Assembly: GCF_000090795.2 (NCBI RefSeq) | Contig: NW_003546423.1 | Location: forward strand, 57,968 to 121,967 | Length of the DNA: 64,000 nucleotides | Reading direction: 5' to 3' | DNA from: Amphimedon queenslandica | Lineage: Eukaryota > Porifera > Demospongiae > Haplosclerida > Niphatidae | Shown: positions 11,117 through 23,022 of the stretch, piece after piece | Layout of the letters: the number at the start of each line of letters is the position of its first letter | Position numbering within the stretch: position 1 is the stretch's first letter | Notes under the pieces: generated by a model | The model's database searches: none | What the model was told of the DNA's origin: nothing | The model's input: the letters and a program-made list of their open reading frames with translations, nothing else | Position numbers and translations under genes: made by a program

Positions 11117-12097
11117 ATGTCTTTTGAGCACAATTTCACTACAACTGGAAATGTAAATGGCCCAGCCCTCTCTGCTGTCCTTGCTCTTGAAACAGTGACA
11201 GCTTTCATAGCTAATACAGTTGTTCTCTCCATCACTCTCTACCAAAGAAAGTCCTGGAAGCAGTCATCAACAATATTCTTCACTTCTCTCATCCTCTCGC
11301 ATCTCGTGATGGTGTTCCTCTACCTGCCACTGTGTGTCATAGCTGTAGCTGCCGAGGAATGGATATTTGGCAGCACCTTTGAACAGCAGATTGCAACCTG
11401 CTCGTTTGCAGCATACGTCATATGGTATTGTGTGCTGGTCATACAAATGACACTTGCCATCATATCATTTGATCGATTCCTATTCATTGTCAAACCACGC
11501 ATTCACAAAAGACTCATGAGGCCATGGACAGCCCTGGCATTTACTATTGGAATTTGGATACTTGCAGCAATACTCAATAGTGGCCCGTTTGTTGGGCTAG
11601 GGGAGTATGAATATGATGATACGTATGGTTCTTGTGTGCCGCTGTGGCAAGGTAACAATGGGTATGTTCTTTACATGCTTATAATCTCCATGATATCAAT
11701 CACCATCATACTCATTACATCTATTTGGACATTCTGTTTCACTCGGAGGTTTATCAACGACCAGTCACAAGTATCGGGTGACAGTGTTTACGTCTCAAGG
11801 AAAAAGAGACTCTTTGGGATATTTGGATCAATGCTACTTGTTTATGGTATATGCTTTTTACCATCAATAATAAGTGGAGGCATAACAACGGTGGTCATTC
11901 TTCCAGATCCAGTATACGCTGTAAACATGGTTACCTTTCAGTTCATCACAGTTGCCAGTCCACTCGTTCAGTCCTATTTCAGACCAGATATAAAGGCTGC
12001 CATTATATCTTTCTTCGCACTATTTGCTCCAGCTTTAAAGAAATGGCAAGGGCTGACAAGTAGAAGCCATGAGACTTCAACCTCCCTTCCTGCATGA
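11117..12097 (+). CDS. Rhodopsin-like (class A) G-protein-coupled receptor, intronless
   Basis: 326 residues in one exon, starting at the ATG for MSFEHNFTTTG; the N-terminus carries an N-glycosylation site (NFT). Seven hydrophobic segments are visible, for example AVLALETVTAFIANTVVLSI (TM1), ILSHLVMVFLYLPLCVI (TM2), TALAFTIGIWILAAI (TM4) and LFGIFGSMLLVYGICFLPSI (TM6). A DRF motif (SFDRFLFIVKP) stands where most receptors have DRY, after TM3. Cysteines before TM3 (IATCSF) and in loop 2 (YGSCVPLW) can form the usual disulfide. The NPxxY of TM7 is replaced by SPLVQSYF. Coupling to a G protein at the plasma membrane is the family role; the ligand is unknown. It follows the BIM1-like gene by 245 bp, with no sign of cotranscription. 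Class A assignment is firm, subfamily unknown. Confidence 0.88.
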   Translation: MSFEHNFTTTGNVNGPALSAVLALETVTAFIANTVVLSITLYQRKSWKQSSTIFFTSLILSHLVMVFLYLPLCVIAVAAEEWIFGSTFEQQIATCSFAAYVIWYCVLVIQMTLAIISFDRFLFIVKPRIHKRLMRPWTALAFTIGIWILAAILNSGPFVGLGEYEYDDTYGSCVPLWQGNNGYVLYMLIISMISITIILITSIWTFCFTRRFINDQSQVSGDSVYVSRKKRLFGIFGSMLLVYGICFLPSIISGGITTVVILPDPVYAVNMVTFQFITVASPLVQSYFRPDIKAAIISFFALFAPALKKWQGLTSRSHETSTSLPA

Positions 12098-13065
12098 ACA
12101 GTGAACTCTTTATAAACTGCAATTATAGTTGTTTTGTATATTTTACACAGTCACAACAAAAACTAGCTGTCAATTACTGTCTTGTATACAATAGGATGCC
12201 ATTCAAGATAAATCATGCGCCACTATTATTGTGAAATATATTTGTTATACAAACACACCCAGTGAATGCAAACATGTAAAAGGTAGTGTAGTGTGTTTTT
12301 TGGCACAGGTTTGGAATGCTGCTTCCTTCATTGTAAGCAAATTAGGTTAAGCACAAGCATGCTTGTGTATATGTATGTACAATTATTTGTTAATAATGTT
12401 CATTGTTCACATGATGGTATCTGTATATAGTGTGAGACACAAAATTAATAATTGCTTGTCATCATTGCATGCATTAAATTTACCAAAATTAGAAACACTC
12501 ACTCTCTTTTGTGGAGTATCTATATTAGGGCAAAGTTTTATCAGCTTATAGGATGGAATGTTTGGACTAGCTCATGCATCTGCATTGTTCATCTTTTTAT
12601 GGAACTCTCTTTTGGCAAAGCTAAGGACATAAATGTGAATTAATTTTCACTAATTAATACAACTTTAAAGATGAAAGATTGTTAACCACAGTGTTAATTG
12701 CAGATAAATCATAAACCACATCCACTGATCCACATTTGCTAATGTGCAACCTGCAAACAACGAGCATGAGCCAAAGAATGATAATTCAGTGAACCTATAC
12801 TACTCTAAATACTGATAGATCTGACTTAAGAAATATATATTTAGCAATAGGGTACCTCTTGCATATAGCCTGTTTTATTCATGTATTATCAGATGCTGAG
12901 ATGCATGGCATCTGGCACAATAGTGGAAGGGAATACCCCACTGCCCACTCTAAAATATAATAGCCCTCTGCGCACGTGAGACTCAATAACTGCAGCTCCT
13001 ATTAAAGGCCTGGGGTAACGTGGGGGTTTTGCATTTGGTTGGTAGATCTTCCTCTCCTCTTAGAA
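12098..13065. other. Intergenic region, no gene seen
   Basis: AT-rich DNA between the GPCR and the first amine oxidase. Short open frames at 12363-12643 have no recognisable content. The last ~110 bp before 13066 are less AT-rich and presumably hold the amine oxidase promoter, but I see no clear TATA box. Confidence 0.6.
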
Positions 13066-14982
13066 ATGTCTAAGCAAGTCGTCATCGTAGGTGCAGGTTT
13101 AAGTGGGACGACAGCAGCCTCTTACCTGACCCAAGCTGGTGTCCCTGTCAAGTTATTCGAGGCACTGGATCGTGTAGGTGGAAGAACCTACACCGTTCCA
13201 CCCCCCGAAAACTGCTCGGGTCCTGTGGATCACGGTGCTGGATATGTTGGTAGCACTCAAACTGCAGTGAAGGCTCTTCTACAGGAGCTGAATGTTGAGA
13301 CTCATGAAGTCCCTGGGGACGGTTTCTTGTACACCCTCAGCTGGGGTGGAAATGTCTATTACATGAAAAACGTTCTCCCTGATCTTTTCAAGTATTTGGC
13401 CTGGTACGAGAGCGTTGCAATCTGCCTTGCTATTATTGATATGTACTGGAAGGGAATGAGCATCAATACTGAAGAACCGTGGAATTCACGAAACGCCGAT
13501 GAATGGGACAACATGACTGTACAGAACTGGATTGATACTAAATTCCCTGGAAGCAAGTTTAGCAATGCTAGGACCATTTTCCAGTTTGTTTGTCGTATCC
13601 CTCTCGGGGTAGAAGCCTCCGAAACCTCATTTCTATATTTCCTTTGGTATTTCAAATGTGGTTCGGGTTTTTATGATTTGCTCTTTCCTGCACAGGACAG
13701 GATCGTGGTTGGAGGAACACAGCAGTTAAGTGAGAAAATAAATGCAACACTACCAAAAGAGTCTCAAGCCCAACTCAAAACACCAGTGCTTGCAATGGAT
13801 AACAATGATTCTTCAAAAGTTGTCATTACTCCAGCAGGTAGTAGTCAAATTGAGGCTGAGCGTTGCATTCTAGCCATGACCCCTCATACTCGTGATTACA
13901 TTGCCTTCAACCCACTCCTCTCTCCAATGTATCATCAGTTACCACAACGTACTCCCATGGGTACTACTATTAAAATACACCTTTTCTACAAAGAAAAATT
14001 TTGGCTTGTTGACAAAAATTTGAATGGAAATGCAACCATTTTTGATGGTGATAGCATCAGTCAAACGTATGACTGTACAGCCCCAGGAGGGACCCCTTGC
14101 CTTCAGGCATTTTACGTTGGTAAAGTTGGACGTCGTATGGCTATGATGGACCGTAAGGCTAGGGAGGCGGATGCTAAAAAAACAATTGGTAAAATTTTTG
14201 GAGAGAAAGCCAATGATAGCATTGGATACAGTGAATTCATCTGGGACAATCATCCATGGATTGGTGGGGCCCCTACTGGTACCTGTGCTCCTGGTACTCT
14301 TACATGCTATGGGAATGCAGTCCGTGCCCCAACTGGAAGGATCCACTTTGCATCCACAGAAACAGCATATGAGTGGACTGGGTACATGGATGGTGCTATC
14401 AGGGCTGGGCACAGAGCTGCCTCTGAGGTTCTTAAGGAACTCGGAAAACCAGAACCAAAGCCTCTCCCACCTGTACCTGTTGAGCAGATGCGTAAAGATG
14501 ATGTGGATAAGTTGAAGCTCGTTGTTAATTTCACCAGCCAAAGTGTTCAGAAATGGTAAGTGGCTTGTGTATAGTAGTGTCTATAGGTTTGAGGTTAATT
14601 ACATACACAATGATTAGATTATCATATTTATGACAGCTGTCTTCTCCCCTGCTTACAACTTACATGCATGCCAGTGATTTTAAAATTGTATTTTTTAATG
14701 TAGGAAAATCCAGATATCAAATTTAAACGTAGCAAGTAACGCTGCAGTTGCTCAGAACGCCACTACTAAGGAGGTAACTGATAGAATAATAATTTTACAG
14801 CAATCAAATTTTTTCTCCTGTCCAACTTTTAGGCTCAACAATTCTTGGCCACGCAGTTTCAAAACTCAAGTGAAGAGTTGAAGGATTACATTAAAGAGAA
14901 TAAAATGCAGGCCGATGATCTCATAACTGGTTTGAAGATGCTTCAGGAAAGTGTTTCCAATCCTAATATGCTGGCAGCCTGA
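13066..14982 (+). CDS. Flavin-containing amine oxidase, tandem copy A
   Basis: 569 residues from three exons: 13066-14555, 14704-14773, 14833-14982. FAD-dependent oxidation of an amine is the family reaction; the substrate is unknown. The Rossmann motif is VVIVGAGLSGTTAASYL at residues 5-21, followed by LFEALDRVGGRTY and DHGAGYVGST, as in monoamine oxidases. The Lys that sits near the flavin is kept in TTIKIHLFYKEKFW. The C-terminal FAD block is GRIHFASTETAYEWTGYMDG followed by AIRAGHRAASEV. The residue that carries covalent FAD in MAO (GGC) is Ala (GGAPTG), so FAD should be non-covalent. There is no C-terminal membrane anchor: exons 2-3 encode an Ala/Asn/Gln-rich amphipathic tail. The start is the ATG giving MSKQVVIVGAG; upstream in-frame sequence has no ATG. 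Confidence 0.93.
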
Positions 14983-15285
14983 AAGGTGAAATGGATGTAA
15001 AAAAAACTTCTTGGACTTATTAAAATACTGTTAATTTTAATACATAGTTTTAGAATTTGGCATTGTAGGCTTAGTTACTTTTCTAATAATTTTGCATTTT
15101 TTTGTAGCAACTTGTTATCAAAATATTATAATTATAGCTATTTCTTGTAGCTTTATGTTTAAAATTTTTGACCCATAACTGAACGTATAACACTGCTTCC
15201 AAATAAGATAAAAACCCTCTATACAGTGAATGTCATTTATCCATGATTAATGTATCACACAACAAAAGAAATTTCTTTTATAATG

Positions 15286-15708
15286 CAGGGTTTTATACAG
15301 GATTTTGCCATAGTGTTCATGCAGCTTCTTGTCAGTGGATTGTCAAATTGCTTTAAAATTAGGCCAAAAATTGAAGGGAAAAAATTCACCATTTATATTT
15401 ATTTCTGATACATGTTCATGTTCTAAAGTTGTTTAAAAAATTGAGTTGATTCCAATCAAGCTTGGATTTTTTATGAATTAAAAGTTGCTCAAAAATTGGA
15501 CTATTGACCAAAGGCTATCCTTTGGTCTTTGGACAAATTTCATCTAAATAGCTAGGAAAGAATTTTTCATTTTTGTCATTTTTTGAGATGAGTCTGATCA
15601 AGTTTATATTTTGTTATGAATTTTTAAAGTCACCGTGACTTTAAATGCTTGTAGCAGCCAATGAAGCATGCTGTTTAGCTCACTTAGCATGCTTTACGGG
15701 AAACCCTG
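15286..15708. repeat. CAGGGTTTCC-type interspersed repeat
   Basis: From cagggttttatacaggattt to the inverted end gctttacgggaaaccctg. Includes 'catgcagcttcttgtcagtg' near the left end and agcatgctgtttagctcact near the right end. It lies between the two amine oxidase genes. The rest of 14983-16294 shows no gene; an open frame at 15796-16149 has no recognisable domain. Confidence 0.7.
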
Positions 15709-16294
15709 GTGTAACACACAGGCAAAAAATATTTATCCCAAAAGTTTTAGCTGCAGTGAATAATACAAAAGCATAATAAATGGATTCAGAGTGGTATGAT
15801 CAATGAAAAAGATGTTTTTATCAAAGGAACTTTGTTATCATCAGCGCAATTGTCATCATCAATGCTAGTGATTCTTGTACTCTATTTGAATAATGTTGCA
15901 GGCGTACACAAGTTGTCCTTTATTGTCCTTGATGAAAAGCCTACACACATTGACAATACCTCCATATATATAAATATCAATAAATACAATACCAGTTATT
16001 ATAAATACAAATACATACTACATCTTAAATGCTCCAGGCCTGATCAGCAATGTGGTCATTTAACATTTTTGTTTGATACTTTAAGTGGAAATTATTGGAA
16101 GGGCCCTGGTGCAGATCAGGACCTAGTGTTTTTACACATTCATTGTTAAAATTTGAACACAGCTGTAATAGCTACTCTGTAGGCCTATAGGGTAGGCCTC
16201 ACACTATGGTTTTATTTTCAATGTTTTTACTGAATAACCACCAGTAATCACGTGGGGAGTCACCTAGCCTGCTCAAGTCCTCTCACTAGAAGAC

Positions 16295-18423
16295 ATGTCT
16301 AATTATAAGCAGCGTGTCCAGTATCTATGGCAGAGGCCCAAGCCAGTCGTTGTCGTAGGCGCAGGTTTAAGTGGCATGACAGCAGCCTCTTACCTGACCC
16401 AAGCTGGTGTCCCTGTAAAGTTATTCGAGGCACTGGATCGTGTAGGTGGAAGAACCTACACCGAGCAAGATAAGTTGGGTCCTGTGGATCACGGTGCTGG
16501 ATACATTGGTAGCACTCAAACTGCAGTGGAGGCTCTTCTAGAGGAGCTGAATGTTAAAACTCATAAAGTCCCTGGGCCTGATTTACTGTACACGCTCAGC
16601 TGGGGTGGCAAAGTCTATTATATGGAGAACGTTCTCCAAGAACTCCTTCACGACCGTTTGGAGTGGCAAGAGAGTGCTGCTATCACTCAAGCCATTGGTG
16701 ACATCTATCAGAAGGGAGAGATAATTAGATCTGAGTCTGGTGATCCGTGGAACTCAAAAAATTCCGAAATTTTGGAATGGGACAAAATGACCGTGCAAAA
16801 TTGGATTGATTCCATGTTCCCTCGTATCGGAAACAAGTTTGACAATGCTAGGACCATTTTTCAGTTTATTTGTCGCATCCCTCTTGGAGTGGAGGCCCAT
16901 GAAACCTCGTTCCTGTATTTCCTTTGGTATTTCAGAAATGGATCAGGTCTAGTGCAGTTACTCTTTCCTGCACAGGACAAGATCGTGGTCGGTGGAACGC
17001 AGCAGTTAAGCGAGAAAATGAATGCCCAACTCCCAAAGAGGTCTCAGGCTCAACTCAATACACCAGTGCTCTCTATTAATAATGACGATTCTTCAAAAGT
17101 GGTCATTACTCCAGCAGATGGTTATCCAATTGAGGCTGAGCGTTGCATTCTAGCTATGACCCCTCATACTCGTGATTACATTGCCTTTAGGCCACTCCTC
17201 TCTCCAATGTATCACAAGCTACCACAGCGTACTCCCATGGGTACTACTATTAAAATACATCTTTTCTACAATGAAAAATTCTGGCGTGTCGGGAAAAAAT
17301 TGAATGGAAATGCAACCATTTTTGATGGTGATAGTATCAGTCAAACGTATGACTGTACAGCCCCAGGAGAAACCCCTTGCCTTCAGGCATTTTATGTTGG
17401 TGAAGTTGGACGTCGTATGGCTATGATGGACCCTGCTGCTAGGGAGAAAGATGCTAAAGCAACGATTGGTAAAATTTTTGGGAATCCAGAGAAAGCCAAT
17501 GCCAACATTGGATACAGTGAATTTATCTGGGAAAATCATCCTTGGATTGGTGGGGCCCCTACTGGTACCTGTGCTCCTGGTACTCTTACATGTTATGGGA
17601 ATGCAGTTCGTACTCCAACTGGAAGGATCCACTTTGCATCCACAGAAACAGCACAAGATTGGACTGGGTACATGGATGGTGCTATAAGGGCTGGGCACAG
17701 AGCTGCCTCTGAGGTTCTTAAGGAACTCGGAAAACCAGAGCCAAAGCCTCTCCCACCTGTACCTAATGTTATTAATGATGACTTGAAGATGTTGAATGAC
17801 ATGGTTAATGCCACCAATGAAAAAGTTAATGATTCTGCAAGGTATGAGCTATGCATAATAATAGATAGACATTGTATTGTGCTGTGCAATATTTTCTATT
17901 TCAGTGGGTTATAGATTTATCATGGAAAAAAAATTACGTGTAGCATTGTTGAGTTTTAGACTGTAAAAATTTTGGAGTGGAATTAACCTTCAAAATTAAT
18001 TTTCCATTAAGTCTGTCCACAATAATAACTTACTAACCACATTTTAACATCAGTCTCATGAATGTCATCATTATGTTATTTTATAGGGAAACAAAGAACA
18101 ACCAAGTACGTGTTTGTAGCTACTCACCTGGCCTTCGTATTACTACAATAAATTCACCTGGTTCAAATCCTACGATACGTATCTCTTCATCTTTTCAGAG
18201 ACCCTCTGATATGGAACAGGTAGATGAGACAATTGTTGTTTAACTTGTAAGATGGTTTTTTTTTATTTTTCTTTTATAGGCTCAGCAATTTTTAACTCAG
18301 CGGTTTGGGAACTTAAGTGTTGGGTTAGAAAAATTTTTTTCTGCTAATAAAAGAAAAGACAAAGGCCTCATAGCTGGTTTAAATAAGCTTCAGGAATCTA
18401 TTGCTGCTATTGGCTTACAATGA
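16295..18423 (+). CDS. Flavin-containing amine oxidase, tandem copy B
   Basis: 607 residues from exons 16295-17841, 18087-18219 and 18280-18423. It shares most residues with copy A over the catalytic part, including the dinucleotide motif VVVVGAGLSGMTAASYL at about 17-33, the near-flavin Lys (TTIKIHLFYNEKFW) and the FAD block GRIHFASTETAQDWTGYMDG. As in copy A the covalent-flavin Cys is Ala (GGAPTGTCAPG). It has 13 extra N-terminal residues (MSNYKQRVQYLWQ) and some inserted residues near 140-150. Exon 2 (133 bp) differs from copy A's 70-bp exon 2 in length and sequence, while exon 3 is recognisably related (AQQFLTQRF against AQQFLATQF). A recent tandem duplication is the simplest explanation. 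No signal peptide or membrane anchor is seen, so a soluble cytosolic enzyme is inferred. Confidence 0.93.
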
Positions 18424-18559
18424 CCTGTATCCATAGAATAATTTATTGACTTGTCAAAAACTAATTTTTGTATAAATCATTAGTTGTTGTTTTGAGGTTA
18501 TTAAAATAATGTTAGTCTCAAATGAAAATTCAAATTTTTCAAAGTTTCAAATGTGCACT

Positions 18560-18925
18560 GTATAATTTACTGCAATGTCAAATACCTAAAGCTATAGCCC
18601 ATGGTTTTTCCAAAAAATTGTTCCAAAATCACCCCAAATTTTTATTATATTTTTTGATACATATTGACGTCCTTATGCTGTGTAGAAAGTTTGAGTTGAT
18701 TCCGACTTAAATTTTTCGAATTACGGCCATTTTTAAAATGAGCCAAAATCTGAAAAATGCCCAAGGCTATAGGCCATAGTTTTTTCCAAAAAATGGCTCC
18801 AAAATCACCCCAAATTTTTATTACATTTTCTGATACATATTGATGTCCTTATGCTGTGTAGAAAGTTTGAGCCAATTCCGATACGAAATTTTTGAGTTAT
18901 GGCCATTTTAAAAGCAAATACTAGC
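18560..18925. repeat. Two units of the ~178-bp satellite, inverted
   Basis: Two consecutive units, reading as the reverse complement of those at 515-1960 (cctaaagctatagcccatgg; ttatgctgtgtagaaagttt). They begin just after the end of amine oxidase B. The remaining 18926-19600 holds AT-rich DNA; part of it (about 19340-19560) is homologous to 22760-22960, showing that the PARP duplication included 3' flank. Confidence 0.8.
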
Positions 18926-19600
18926 TATAATACTGTGTATATGTAACTTCATACTCACAACTGCACACTTCATTGCCTAATGCTCATGTCATTTGAAAAT
19001 CATAAACAGCTGAAACCGCTGATGCTAGCAGTTATGGCAGTCAAATCTGCTACTGTGTGTGAACATGCAGCCTAAATAAGGACCCCCTATAGTAGTATCA
19101 GTCCCAATCCAATATAAAATTTGTATTAATGTATGAACTACTAAAGTAACAACACTTTCGGTTCAGAATAGACACATTTAACTGTATTTACATAACTATT
19201 TAAGCCATGCAACGGTTTTGCAGCCATTTGTTCAGACAAATTTTCTTTTGATTGGCTACATTATAATGGATTAATGGTATACAAGTATTATGTGAGAAAC
19301 TATTGTCTTTAGATTAGTAAAATAATACAACTGCTTTACAGACACAGCTAGGGCAAATGGACTGAAAATCTCAGGAGATTTTAAACAATCAAATTATTTG
19401 TGTTAGTAATTATGCAAGTGGGATTTGTACAATAATGGAGTATTTTATGCAGTAAATGTAACTGCTTTTATTATGTGCATTTTACATAGCATGTGATTTT
19501 TGCCATATTGTAATGAGCCCTGCTGATTATTCTAAAGAGCAAGTATGCTAGAGCTTCCTGTGTTTAATATTTACAAGTAATCAAATAAAATAATGTACAT

Positions 19601-22129
19601 CTACTGAAATTGAAATGTAATAAGATAAGCTGGATAACTTTTGTCATGATCATATACAATGTAGACTCGAGAAGAACCAGTCACACCATTTACACTATCA
19701 TACAAACTGCCATCCTTTTTCTTTGGTGGAGCAAATAATGTTGAATCACGTTCCATTCTTATGCTGTTGCCAGTTAAAACAAAAGCTATGAAAATCTGTC
19801 GATATCTTTCAGGAGTTCGAAAAGCATAAGAAACCCCAGAGTAGCTGGCATTAACAGCAAAATAAGCTCCTTTTCCCCACAAGCTAGAGTCACCACTATA
19901 ACGAAAATCAAAACCATGCTCTGATTCATAGATTACTTCTGGAGAAACTTCACTGCTTCCGTGAAATAACCATTTCTCATTCACCTCACCACCATTCTTC
20001 TCGTGCATTCTCCTCTTGCAGAGGGCATATTTATGATACAAATATTTGTTTTGTATCCTCTGAACTTTAATAATTTTTGCCTCCTTCATTGTCTTCTTGA
20101 CAGCATTCACTACCTTAAGCCACTCTGAAGAACTCGATTTAGCAGTAACTCTTTTCAGCTCAGTATTATCAGTTTGTGGCTCCCATTCTGAAGGTAAAAG
20201 TGGAGTAAACTTAAGACTGTCTCGTTTCTCTTCCAAAACAAGAAATACTTTTGTCAAATAGTCACGACAACCAGACACAATGATCTTATCATCCAATGAC
20301 GAATCCACTTTTACACAAAACGACCTTGCTAATTTAGTGATTGGCTCAACAATATCGATACTGCAGCCTGTCAGTGATTTCTTGATAACCATCTCTTCTA
20401 ATATCTCGTTCAAACCAGCTATAGTAGTTTTAACATCGTCTTCTAAACCACGACAGGATAGACACAGTGATGACGGATCGACACGTTTAATTTTACGTTG
20501 CTTTTTTGTTGTGGTATTTATTTGAACCATCTTATCAAAATTATACTTGTACTGCCACCTCCTTCTGCTGTAGTGAGGATGAACTAGCTTATGATGACTT
20601 AGCGGTCCAAGATACTCTTGATAGAGTTTTTCAATCTCAGCAGAGTCAGTAGCACTCATTAGTGTAAACTTCTGATTGTCGTCAAAAAATGACCAAGAGA
20701 CAGCGTCAGCACCAGATAAATATTCAGAAATACTCTCAACGGTTAATGGATAAGAACTGGAGGACATTGCACTGGCTATAGTGTTGGAGAAAGCAGCAAT
20801 AGACTTAGTAGAACCATTAGGCAGAATTACCTTAAACTCTACATCAAAATGTTGCTGAATGGCTTGAAATACTTCAAGATTTTTTAATAACGGTATGAAC
20901 TGACAATTGAGATACATTGATTTTGAAATGATTTGATCTTGAAGCTGCTTCATGTATAATCGCACTATACTTTCGGCAATATCTACTTTATCCTTGTCAC
21001 CAGAAATATGAATACCTCTTCCATCTTTTGAGGCCTTAGTAGTCACTATACTGGATAAATGGTCCTCCAATTTATGAAATTTGCGAATTGTAATTAAGTT
21101 GACAAGCGAGTCATCTTCATCTGTGACCAATTTTGAACTTTTTTCGATTAAAGCTGGTAAAGAGGGCTTGTTACTGAGTTTGATGCTTACAAGTGTACCA
21201 TCAAAATTCACCTTGTTAGGGATACAGGCAGCCTTTGCTTCTTCACTTGACTCAAACTTAACATATGCATAGTCAGGTTTTCCTGGTATTATGGCAGGAG
21301 TTTGAAGTACATCACCAAACTGACTGAAATATTCCTCTAGAGCCTCACCTGTAACCCCACGACCACTAAGTGTTACTTTAACAGTTGACGTTTCTACTTG
21401 CTGTGCTTGTGGAGAAACAGTGTGGGGAGAAGAACCGTGATGGTGTGTGATGACGGAGCGACAATGAGGAATAGAACTAGTCGTTTTTTTATAATCAGAA
21501 TGTGGCTGGCTTTGAATTGATGATTCCTTTAAGTTGACTTTGGGGCATTGCCCATAAAATTCCACTTTTCTTAAAGACTCCATTGCTCTTTCTGCACCTC
21601 TTAGTGACAAAAAATTGACATAAGCATGTCCCTTATTAACTTTAAGACTTTGGTAATCTGAATAGCTACAACAAGTATGCTCCATTTCCTTCTGGGTTAC
21701 ATGTAGCGAAAGATTTGTCACTTTCAGAGTGTATTGCTCTTTTGTAGGAGTACTGTCTTTCCATTTACATACCACACTCACAATGGAACCAATAACTGTT
21801 GTACCATCTGTATACCTCACGGCCCTTTCGGCATCACTTTCAGTTTCATAGGTAATGAGAGCGTAAGATTCCTTAGTGGCGGGTATGATTTTGTAACTGG
21901 AAATGACCCCAAATCGGTTATAACATCTCAGTAGTTCTCTTTCATTAGCACCTCGAGGAAGATGGTTTACTTTAATGGTGTACTGTTGTTCTGGTAATTC
22001 TGCACAAAGGCTAGCACTGGGCTTCGTTGTAATAGATTTTGGTCTAATTTGTACAGATACGTTTCTTTGTCGAGGGGACCCTGGCTTTCTTTTATCAGTA
22101 GAAGTACTTCCCGGTCTGCGCTTCTTCAT
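19601..22129 (-). CDS. PARP14/PARP10-like mono-ADP-ribosyltransferase with three RRMs (copy 1)
   Basis: 842 residues in one uninterrupted exon. Three RRM-type RNA-binding domains: one beginning YTIKVNHLPRGANERELLR (about 50-125), one beginning YTLKVTNLSLHVTQKEME (about 130-205) and one beginning VKVTLSGRGVTGEALEEYF (about 250-325). A KH-like segment follows (KLEDHLSSIV...VDIAESIVRLYMKQL). Then a WWE domain (YKYNFDKMVQINTTTKKQRK) that binds ADP-ribose chains in other proteins, and a C-terminal PARP domain with WLFHGSSE, LWGKGAYFAVNASYS and YIVYDHDKSYPAYLITF. The catalytic triad reads H-Y-V rather than H-Y-E, which in this family means transfer of single ADP-ribose units. No macro domains. I chose the ATG at 22129 because it aligns with the start MKK of copy 2; an upstream in-frame ATG at 22207 would add 26 residues. 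Confidence 0.92.
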   Translation of the reverse strand: MKKRRPGSTSTDKRKPGSPRQRNVSVQIRPKSITTKPSASLCAELPEQQYTIKVNHLPRGANERELLRCYNRFGVISSYKIIPATKESYALITYETESDAERAVRYTDGTTVIGSIVSVVCKWKDSTPTKEQYTLKVTNLSLHVTQKEMEHTCCSYSDYQSLKVNKGHAYVNFLSLRGAERAMESLRKVEFYGQCPKVNLKESSIQSQPHSDYKKTTSSIPHCRSVITHHHGSSPHTVSPQAQQVETSTVKVTLSGRGVTGEALEEYFSQFGDVLQTPAIIPGKPDYAYVKFESSEEAKAACIPNKVNFDGTLVSIKLSNKPSLPALIEKSSKLVTDEDDSLVNLITIRKFHKLEDHLSSIVTTKASKDGRGIHISGDKDKVDIAESIVRLYMKQLQDQIISKSMYLNCQFIPLLKNLEVFQAIQQHFDVEFKVILPNGSTKSIAAFSNTIASAMSSSSYPLTVESISEYLSGADAVSWSFFDDNQKFTLMSATDSAEIEKLYQEYLGPLSHHKLVHPHYSRRRWQYKYNFDKMVQINTTTKKQRKIKRVDPSSLCLSCRGLEDDVKTTIAGLNEILEEMVIKKSLTGCSIDIVEPITKLARSFCVKVDSSLDDKIIVSGCRDYLTKVFLVLEEKRDSLKFTPLLPSEWEPQTDNTELKRVTAKSSSSEWLKVVNAVKKTMKEAKIIKVQRIQNKYLYHKYALCKRRMHEKNGGEVNEKWLFHGSSEVSPEVIYESEHGFDFRYSGDSSLWGKGAYFAVNASYSGVSYAFRTPERYRQIFIAFVLTGNSIRMERDSTLFAPPKKKDGSLYDSVNGVTGSSRVYIVYDHDKSYPAYLITFQFQ

Positions 22130-22207
22130 TTTTGTTGATAGCAAATTAGCCGAACCTCTGAGGTGTTTCCCCAGTAATAGCGTCATTATGACAATGGGAA
22201 GGTACAT

Positions 22208-23022
22208 TAATATTATTGCTATAGCTATAATGCATCACATAAAGATTGAAATGGTGACAAAAATATTATTTGAAACTTTTCAGAAATGAAATTTCTTTAA
22301 CACCTTTGGGATTTTCTCTAATAAAAAGAGAGAGAAAGGGACAAAATAGATTGAATATTCCATCAACACACTAGCTGACCATACAATCAGCTACCGATGT
22401 TCATGTAGTCTACCATACATATGTAATATTGCTTCCACAATAGATAAATTTTCAGTTTTAGCATCAATTCTCCCTCAACACCTCTCCAAATGATCACTTA
22501 ATGCTAATTAATATGCATCAATGCCATCACACCATTTTACGTGTGTGGTATATCATCCAATTTATGGCAACAAGAACATAAAATTTCCACTGTATCAACA
22601 AGTGCGGCATTAAAAGGCTTCAGACAAATGTTTTGTGATAGATTGACATGTAATTAATTGTATTATGCACCTTATCATAATTATTTTTTAGATCAGCATA
22701 ATCTGTACTGCTGTACAATAAATCATGTACTACACAGTCTACAAAAATACTACTGTACCATATTAAACTGCTCTACAAACACAGGGCACAATCCCCAGGA
22801 GATTTTTAATAATTAAATTATTTAATGTGTTAGCACTGAATTATGCAAGTGGTTTGTATATCATAAACATTTTACATAGAATGTGGTCTTTGCTAATACC
22901 AGGCTCTAAGTCTTCAAAAGAGCAAGCAATAATTATAGTGAGGCAGCTAGAGCTTCTTACATTTAATTTTTACAAAATAATTATTTTAATCAAGTTAATT
23001 TATATGTATCATTACAAAACAT
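22208..23022. other. Intergenic region between the two PARP genes
   Basis: No gene. The right part, about 22760-22980, is a diverged copy of 19340-19565 (3' flank of copy 1): both contain a 'caggagatttt' motif, a 'tgttag...attatgcaagtg' stretch and 'gctagagcttc'. A short GA-rich run lies near 22325-22345. Confidence 0.7.

Noticed and set aside
15796-16149. 117-residue open frame between the amine oxidases
   Set aside because: No recognisable domain, low-complexity Tyr/Asn/Ile stretch, no paralogue or splice context; likely chance.
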